Shown in pieces: positions 58,843-64,000 of a stretch of DNA of 64,000 nucleotides. The notes beneath the pieces were generated by a model. It searched no databases. It saw only the letters and a list, made by a program, of their open reading frames with translations, and was not told the origin of the DNA. Position 1 is the first letter of the stretch. The number at the start of each line of letters is the position of its first letter. The DNA is from Candidatus Auribacterota bacterium. Its GTDB lineage: Bacteria; Auribacterota; JAFGBW01; JAFGJP01. Made by a program: the position numbers and the translations under genes. The DNA lies in the NCBI GenBank assembly GCA_023144635.1, contig JAGLFH010000060.1:1-64000 (forward strand). Direction: 5' to 3'.

Positions 58843-59069
58843 AAAACTATTATATTAAAATTCACGATAACAATCACGAAATATAAAAATAATTAAAGGG
58901 GTAAAGAAGTAGAGGTTTCAAAGTGTAGAGTTAAAATATTTTTTGAGAAAATAAGGCGTATGTAGGGGCAAATAATTATTCGCCCTTGAAATGTATAACA
59001 TAGCGAGAAAAATAAAAATGGAAGAGACAAAAAGAAAATGCTGTAGAGACGCGATTTATCGCGTCTTTC
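58843..59069. repeat. Intergenic repeats between lnt and secA
   Basis: Contains a GTAGGGGCAAATAATTATTCGCCC unit (58960-58985) in which GGGC/GCCC-type ends close a variable stem. At 59047-59066, AGACGCGAT pairs with ATCGCGTCT. The second, close to the secA stop on the minus strand, could serve as its terminator. No gene. Confidence 0.6.
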
Positions 59070-62006
59070 TCACTTCCCACAGCATTTTTTGTATTTTTTT
59101 CCACTGCCACACGGACACGGATCATTTCTTCCTACTCGAATATCCTTTTTAATAGGTGCTCTTTTTATCTGGCTGCTTTGCGGTAGCTGTCGTTCTGCTT
59201 CTTGATTAAGATGAGAAATATCATTATGGATAAAGTTTTGTGATGATGGATCAAATGTAAGTTCACTTTCATTATGTATAGATGTAAAACGGAAAATTGC
59301 TGTTGCAATATCTTCATTTACAGACTCGATCATATTTTTAAACATATAAAAACCTTCTGCTTTATATTCAACAAGAGGATCTTTTTGACCGTAGCTTCTA
59401 AGTCCAATACTTGAACGCAGATCGTCCATATTATAGAGGTGCTCTTTCCAGAGTCTGTCTATTATTGTAAGACAAACAAATCGCTCCAGATCACGCATCT
59501 TTTCCGGACTTTCGAATTTTTCTTTTATGTCATACATGTTTTCTACAACATTATAAAGAAAGTCCTCAATGTTTTGTTTTTCTAAGCTTTTTTCAATATC
59601 TTCTGTTTTCAAAGAGATAGGGAATTTTGATTCAAACCATGTCTTTATATCTTCAATTATTGTTTCTTTTGCAACTTGTGATAAAATATCTTCGCACCCT
59701 GTTCCTATAAATTCTCTGATTTTATTCTTTACCATTTTTTTAATATCATCAGAATGAAGTGTCTCGTTTCGTATTTCATAAATTATTTCTCTTTGGCGGT
59801 TCATTACATCATCAAATTCTAAAGTCTGTTTTCTGATTGCAAAATTTCTTTCTTCCACTTTTTTCTGAGCATTAGCGATAGCTTTATTAAGAAACGGGTG
59901 CTGAAGTTCTTGTCCTTCTTCATAACCGAATTTTTCCATAAACCCTATGATGCGGTCTGAACCAAAAAGTCTCATTAGGTCATCTTCAAGAGAAATGAAA
60001 AAACTTGAGGAGCCGGGATCTCCCTGCCGGCCGCTTCGGCCTCTTAGCTGAAGATCTATTCTTCGAGACTCATGGCGCCCACTTCCTATAACATGAAGGC
60101 CTACCAGAGGATCTCCGTTTTCGTCAAATCCTTTTGATCCTGCAGGCTTGCGTATCTTTATATCTGTTCCACGACCTGCCATATTTGTTGCTATCATGAC
60201 AGCCCCCGGGTCTCCTGCATGTGCTATGATCTCTGCTTCTTTTTGATGATGTTTAGCATTAAGAACAGAATGAGTGATACCGCGTCTGTTAAGCATGCGG
60301 CTTAAAAGCTCAGAGACTTCTACCGATATTGTTCCTAAAAGAACAGGTCGGCCTTTGTTATGCATTTGTACAATTTCATCTATTATTGCTTTATATTTTT
60401 CTCTTTTAGTTTTATATACGACATCATTATAATCAACCCTCATGACAGGAACATTGGTAGGTATACTCACGACATCCATCTTGTATATTTGATAGAATTC
60501 GCTTGCTTCAGTAGAAGCTGTTCCTGTCATACCTGCAAGCTTTTCATACATGCGAAAATAATTTTGTATTGTTACAGTTGCAAGTGTTTGGGTCGCTTTT
60601 TCAATTTTTACGTTTTCTTTTGCTTCCAGTGCCTGATGAAGCCCATCGCTGAACCTGCGTCCGGGTTGAAGACGTCCTGTGAAGGAATCCACAATAATGA
60701 CTTTATTCTCCTGAACAACATAATCGACATCTTCCTCAAAAAGGGCATATGCTTTTAAGAGCTGAGTCAGATTATGTATTTTTTCACTTTTTTCTTCATA
60801 TTTTTTTTGAAAATTGAGCTTATTCTTTTGTTTTTCATGTTCATCAATATCTGTTCGTACCTCTATATCAGAGTAATAACTTACAATATCTGGAAGGACG
60901 AATTCGTCTTTATCTCCAAGATTCGATATTATATCTCGGCCTTTTTCTGTTAGATCCACGCTGTTGTTACGTTCATCAATAGTATATAAAAGTTCTTCTT
61001 TTACTTGGTGAAGCATTTCTTTTTTCATGTCACCGACATGAAGTGTTTTTTCTGCCTGTTCAAGGATCCTCTTGAATTTGATGTCTTCCATGAGTTTGTT
61101 GAATCGTTTATTCTTAGGCGTTCCTATAGAGACCTTATAGAGCTTGATGCCGTCATCTTCATCATGTTCTTCTTTTTCTATTACTTCTTTTAAAAGACGG
61201 CTGCAAAGCATACTTTGATTTTTAAATAGTTTCTCTATTCTGGGTTTTAGCATGTCATATTTGTGATATGAAACAGATACAGGGCCAGATATTATAAGCG
61301 GGGTCCTTGCTTCATCTATAAGAATAGAATCTACTTCATCTATGATAACAAAATAATGTCCTTTCTGAACTTGATGTTCTTTATCAACAGCCATTCCGTT
61401 ATCACGAAGGTAATCAAAACCGAATGATGAGTTTGTTCCATAGGTTATATCAAATTCGTACTGTCCTCTTTTTTCATACAGGCTCATATCGTCCTGAAGA
61501 CATCCAACGGTCATTCCAAGATATTCGTAAAGGTTTCCCATCCATTCAGAATCACGTTTTGCAAGGTAATCGTTAACTGTTACTAATTGTACATTTTTTC
61601 CTGTAAGAGCATTAAGATATAATGGCATGGTAGCTACAAGTGTTTTTCCTTCACCGGTAGCCATCTCAGCTATTCTACCCTGATGAAGTACTATTGCTCC
61701 GATCAACTGAACATCAAAGGGTATCATGTCCCACACAATCATATGTCCGGTGACTTTCCAGGATTGCCCGATTAGTCTGCGACAGGTATTTTTTACCAAT
61801 GCAAATGCTTCGCACATTAAATCGTCAAGTGATTCACCTTCTCTAAGTCTTTTACGGAAAACCTCCGTAAGATCCTTAATCTCTTTTTCAGAATAATTTT
61901 GATATTTTTTTTCTATATCATTTATTCGATCAACAAGCGGTTTGAGCTTTTTTATTTCGCGCTCGTTTTTTGAACCTATTATTTTTTTCATTACCCAGGA
62001 AAACAT
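59070..62006 (-). CDS. secA: Preprotein translocase ATPase SecA
   Basis: A 978-residue SecA: ATPase domain with AEMATGEGKTL (Walker A), the DEVDSILIDEARTPLI helicase box, TGRLQPGRRFSDGLHQ, the second domain with ATNMAGRGTDI and LQLRGRSGRQGDPGSS, and a C-terminal zinc motif (CPCGSGKKYKKCCG). It drives exported proteins through SecYEG. It is longer than most SecA (about 840-900), mainly through an inserted segment of over 100 residues (about 235-355), similar in place to the insert known from Bacteroidetes-type SecA. I start at 62006, because GGAG then sits 6 bases upstream; the ATG at 62018 has no such site. Confidence 0.95.
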   Translation of the reverse strand: MFSWVMKKIIGSKNEREIKKLKPLVDRINDIEKKYQNYSEKEIKDLTEVFRKRLREGESLDDLMCEAFALVKNTCRRLIGQSWKVTGHMIVWDMIPFDVQLIGAIVLHQGRIAEMATGEGKTLVATMPLYLNALTGKNVQLVTVNDYLAKRDSEWMGNLYEYLGMTVGCLQDDMSLYEKRGQYEFDITYGTNSSFGFDYLRDNGMAVDKEHQVQKGHYFVIIDEVDSILIDEARTPLIISGPVSVSYHKYDMLKPRIEKLFKNQSMLCSRLLKEVIEKEEHDEDDGIKLYKVSIGTPKNKRFNKLMEDIKFKRILEQAEKTLHVGDMKKEMLHQVKEELLYTIDERNNSVDLTEKGRDIISNLGDKDEFVLPDIVSYYSDIEVRTDIDEHEKQKNKLNFQKKYEEKSEKIHNLTQLLKAYALFEEDVDYVVQENKVIIVDSFTGRLQPGRRFSDGLHQALEAKENVKIEKATQTLATVTIQNYFRMYEKLAGMTGTASTEASEFYQIYKMDVVSIPTNVPVMRVDYNDVVYKTKREKYKAIIDEIVQMHNKGRPVLLGTISVEVSELLSRMLNRRGITHSVLNAKHHQKEAEIIAHAGDPGAVMIATNMAGRGTDIKIRKPAGSKGFDENGDPLVGLHVIGSGRHESRRIDLQLRGRSGRQGDPGSSSFFISLEDDLMRLFGSDRIIGFMEKFGYEEGQELQHPFLNKAIANAQKKVEERNFAIRKQTLEFDDVMNRQREIIYEIRNETLHSDDIKKMVKNKIREFIGTGCEDILSQVAKETIIEDIKTWFESKFPISLKTEDIEKSLEKQNIEDFLYNVVENMYDIKEKFESPEKMRDLERFVCLTIIDRLWKEHLYNMDDLRSSIGLRSYGQKDPLVEYKAEGFYMFKNMIESVNEDIATAIFRFTSIHNESELTFDPSSQNFIHNDISHLNQEAERQLPQSSQIKRAPIKKDIRVGRNDPCPCGSGKKYKKCCGK

Positions 62007-62059
62007 TCTTTGCTCCATTTTTACTATTTACAGATTTTGTCGAGAAATTCATTATACTA

Positions 62060-62075
62060 TACACAAAATTGTGTA
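62060..62075. promoter_or_regulatory. Inverted repeat in the secA promoter region
   Basis: TACACAA-AA-TTGTGTA, a perfect seven-base inverted repeat. On the minus strand it lies just upstream of a TATAAT (62051-62056), covering the spacer and -35 region of a possible secA promoter, as a repressor site would. The rest of 62007-62339 is A+T-rich and holds only the divergent promoter at 62199-62227. Confidence 0.45.
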
Positions 62076-62198
62076 CCGATAGGAAGAAAAGAAGATAAAT
62101 TTTACGTTTTTTTAATCTATGATAAACTTTGTTTAATATTGTCAGTAAAAAATGAAGTTGTACTGTAAAATAACTTTACACTCAATAATAGGTATTTT

Positions 62199-62227
62199 TT
62201 GATTCTTTGTTTAATATATACTATAAT
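62199..62227 (+). promoter_or_regulatory. Sigma-70-type promoter of the HD-GYP regulator
   Basis: TTGATT (62199-62204), 17-base spacer, TATAAT (62222-62227), about 112 bases before the start at 62340. The surroundings are very A+T-rich, so chance matches are possible. Confidence 0.55.
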
Positions 62228-62339
62228 TATTATAAAACTTGTCATTTAATTTTTTAAATTGTAAAATATTTAAAAATTTATAATTTTAATATCTTATGGA
62301 TTAATTGTCTTGTTTTGATAAAAGGAAAACTTGTAAATA

Positions 62340-63821
62340 ATGAAAGTTAAGATACTTGTCATTGATGATGAAAATGAGATCCGCAATCTTCTAAAAGAAG
62401 TTCTTATCACTGAAGGTTATGAAGTAGGTGTGACTTCTAATGGTGAGGAAGCTTTAGAGTGCTTTAAGAAGCACGGCCCTTTCGATATAGTACTTACTGA
62501 CATCAAAATGCCGCATATGGATGGTATTGAGTTAATGACCCATATCCGTAGGATGTGGCCAGATGTGGCAATTATAATTATGACGGGTTATGCTGATATA
62601 AACAGTGCCCGCATAGCTATAAAACAGGGTGCTTATGACTATATACGCAAGCCTTTTAATATAAGTGAGATGATGACATCCATAGAGAATACCCTGAAAA
62701 GGCTCAGGCTTTCACGAGAGAATGCGAGGTTAAGGGAGTTGGTATCGCTTTTTGAAATAAGTAAAGTAATTAGCGCAACTTTTAACCATCAGGAACTTTT
62801 AAATCTTGTTTTGAACTCAGCTCTTGTCCAGACAGGATCTTCTAAGGGTACGCTTTATCTTTTTGATGATATTAAAAATGAATTTATCATAGAGGCGATG
62901 TCAGGTTTAAAAAAAGAAGATCTAAAATCAAAAAAAATCACAGCTTCAAGGCATGAGTGTAAAGATTATATTGAAAATGGTATGCCAAGTGTTGTTACTC
63001 TGAATCCTGATTTTTATACTTACGATAAATTAAAGATATCAAAGAAAAAAGATTATTTTATGAATATTCCTTTGAAGAGAGAGGAAGATCTTATATGTAT
63101 GCCTTTAAGGGTAAAAAATAAAATAATAGGTATTATGAATGTTGTTAAAGAAGTATCAGATACATTATCTTTTTCTCAAGGTGATGTAGAATTCTTACAT
63201 ATTCTAGTGTCTCAGGCTGCTATCTCATTGCAGAATGCAAGGCTTTTTTCAGATCTGGAGCAGACTTATGTTGACGTTATCAGATCACTTACTCTTATTT
63301 TGGAAGCTAAAAGCCCATATACAAGAGGTCATTCTGAGGGCGTTACCAGATATGCGGCTAGTTTGGCGCGCAAGTTGAAGATGACTGAAGAAGAGATAAA
63401 GCTAATAAAGCAGGGTGGAATATTCCACGATATAGGAAAAATTGGTATTAAAGAATCGATCCTTTCAAAACCTTCAGGTCTTACAAAAGAGGAATATGAC
63501 ATAATAAAAGAACATCCGGTTATCGGTGACGGTATTCTTAAGCCGATAACTTTTTTTGATCAGATAAGACCTATGGTGCGAAGCCATCATGAAAGAATGG
63601 ACGGGAATGGTTATCCTGACGGTATGGGTGGAAATGATATGTCTCTTTTTATTCGAATAATGGTTGTTGCTGATTCATATGATGCTATGGCAAGTGATAG
63701 GCCTTATCGTAAGCGATTAAGCAATAAGAAGATAGTAGAAGAATTAGAAAAAAACAGTGGTTCGCAGTTTGATCCTGACATTGCGCGTGCGATGATAGAA
63801 GTCTCGCGTGAAGATAAATAG
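62340..63821 (+). CDS. Response regulator with GAF and HD-GYP domains
   Basis: A 493-residue protein. Residues 3-120 form a receiver domain (D10/D11, phospho-site D54 in LTDIKMP, lysine in RKPF). Residues about 140-300 form a GAF sensor domain. From about 310 an HD-GYP domain follows with HSEGVTRYA, HDIGKIGI, EHP and the full HHERMDGNGYPDG. HD-GYP enzymes break down cyclic-di-GMP; all metal and GYP residues are present, so activity is expected. AGGAAAA precedes the ATG. It links two-component input to cyclic-di-GMP, whose receptor may be the PilZ protein at 20716. No GGDEF synthase is in the window. Confidence 0.92.
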   Translation: MKVKILVIDDENEIRNLLKEVLITEGYEVGVTSNGEEALECFKKHGPFDIVLTDIKMPHMDGIELMTHIRRMWPDVAIIIMTGYADINSARIAIKQGAYDYIRKPFNISEMMTSIENTLKRLRLSRENARLRELVSLFEISKVISATFNHQELLNLVLNSALVQTGSSKGTLYLFDDIKNEFIIEAMSGLKKEDLKSKKITASRHECKDYIENGMPSVVTLNPDFYTYDKLKISKKKDYFMNIPLKREEDLICMPLRVKNKIIGIMNVVKEVSDTLSFSQGDVEFLHILVSQAAISLQNARLFSDLEQTYVDVIRSLTLILEAKSPYTRGHSEGVTRYAASLARKLKMTEEEIKLIKQGGIFHDIGKIGIKESILSKPSGLTKEEYDIIKEHPVIGDGILKPITFFDQIRPMVRSHHERMDGNGYPDGMGGNDMSLFIRIMVVADSYDAMASDRPYRKRLSNKKIVEELEKNSGSQFDPDIARAMIEVSREDK

Positions 63822-64000
63822 TAAGCATCCAGCTTTAAGAAAATCATACCCAAACAAGATATCAATTATCAATTTTAAAATTGAGTTAGATCTACATTTC
63901 TTTGAATTTGTTCCACTCTTGTATTTTGCATCCTGACGGGTTCTGCTTTTTTTCTTTGACACATGTTTACTAAATTGATATTATACGCAGTCACAATAGC
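63822..64000. other. End of window, no gene seen
   Basis: A+T-rich sequence with fragments such as TTGAATTTGTTCCACTCTTGT that resemble other intergenic spaces. No start of a new gene can be supported before the window ends. Confidence 0.5.

Overview
The window is a strongly A+T-rich stretch of a diderm (Gram-negative type) bacterial chromosome. The evidence for an outer membrane is direct: LptF/LptG, an Arn lipid A modification set, apolipoprotein N-acyltransferase, a TonB-ExbB-ExbD set, lipoproteins and several probable outer-membrane beta-barrels. Gene order and the very many short dispersed palindromic repeats in the intergenic spaces resemble genomes of uncultured candidate phyla. I cannot place the organism further from sequence alone. 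Housekeeping genes (purB end, purS, gpmI, mnmG, nrdJ, nth, secA, a pyrimidine-nucleoside phosphorylase, tRNA-Cys) show that this is chromosome, not plasmid or phage.

Layout. 1-6888: end of purB, purS, then arnC, arnD, lptF, lptG and arnT, a lipopolysaccharide transport and 4-amino-arabinose-type modification cluster. 7024-9335: a small coiled-coil protein, a membrane-anchored helix-hairpin-helix protein with a zinc ribbon, and a ComEC-type metallo-beta-lactamase. 9341-14629: gpmI, an acetyltransferase, a histidinol-phosphatase-type PHP protein, a radical SAM protein of the AmrS type and a ferredoxin. 14796-20524: mnmG, an MscS channel, and B12-dependent ribonucleotide reductase behind a clear promoter and two NrdR-like boxes. 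20716-30609: a PilZ protein, a distant FabV-like Rossmann protein, a secreted GH26/CBM9-like glycanase, two tandem DUF4139-type secreted paralogues and a GH94-like phosphorylase.

30735-45220 is the most distinctive region. It is a Tad-type pilus locus (two Flp-like prepilins, prepilin peptidase, CpaB, a CpaC-like protein without a secretin barrel, an FHA-TadA fusion ATPase, TadB, TadC). It runs straight into a phospho-signalling set: DUF192 protein, two membrane FHA proteins and a membrane Ser/Thr kinase with TPR-like tail. A beta-barrel protein, a double receiver protein and a PAS protein follow. The simplest reading is a pilus or secretion machine controlled by Ser/Thr phosphorylation. 45434-51230 holds nth, tRNA-Cys, a GIY-YIG nuclease between two direct repeats, a CsgG-like lipoprotein pair with a barrel protein, and an orphan pilin-like protein. 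51263-63821 holds a secreted TPR/proline-rich protein, the nucleoside phosphorylase, TonB-ExbB-ExbD, a SLOG-fold protein, lnt, secA and a REC-GAF-HD-GYP regulator. With the PilZ protein, the last indicates cyclic-di-GMP signalling.

The intergenic spaces carry at least six families of short repeats, most of them hairpins with conserved outer ends and variable but still paired stems. They also carry two copies of a longer folded element (11815-11950 and 17684-17842) that looks like an undescribed structured RNA or a non-autonomous mobile element. No transposase, integrase, CRISPR array or rRNA was found.
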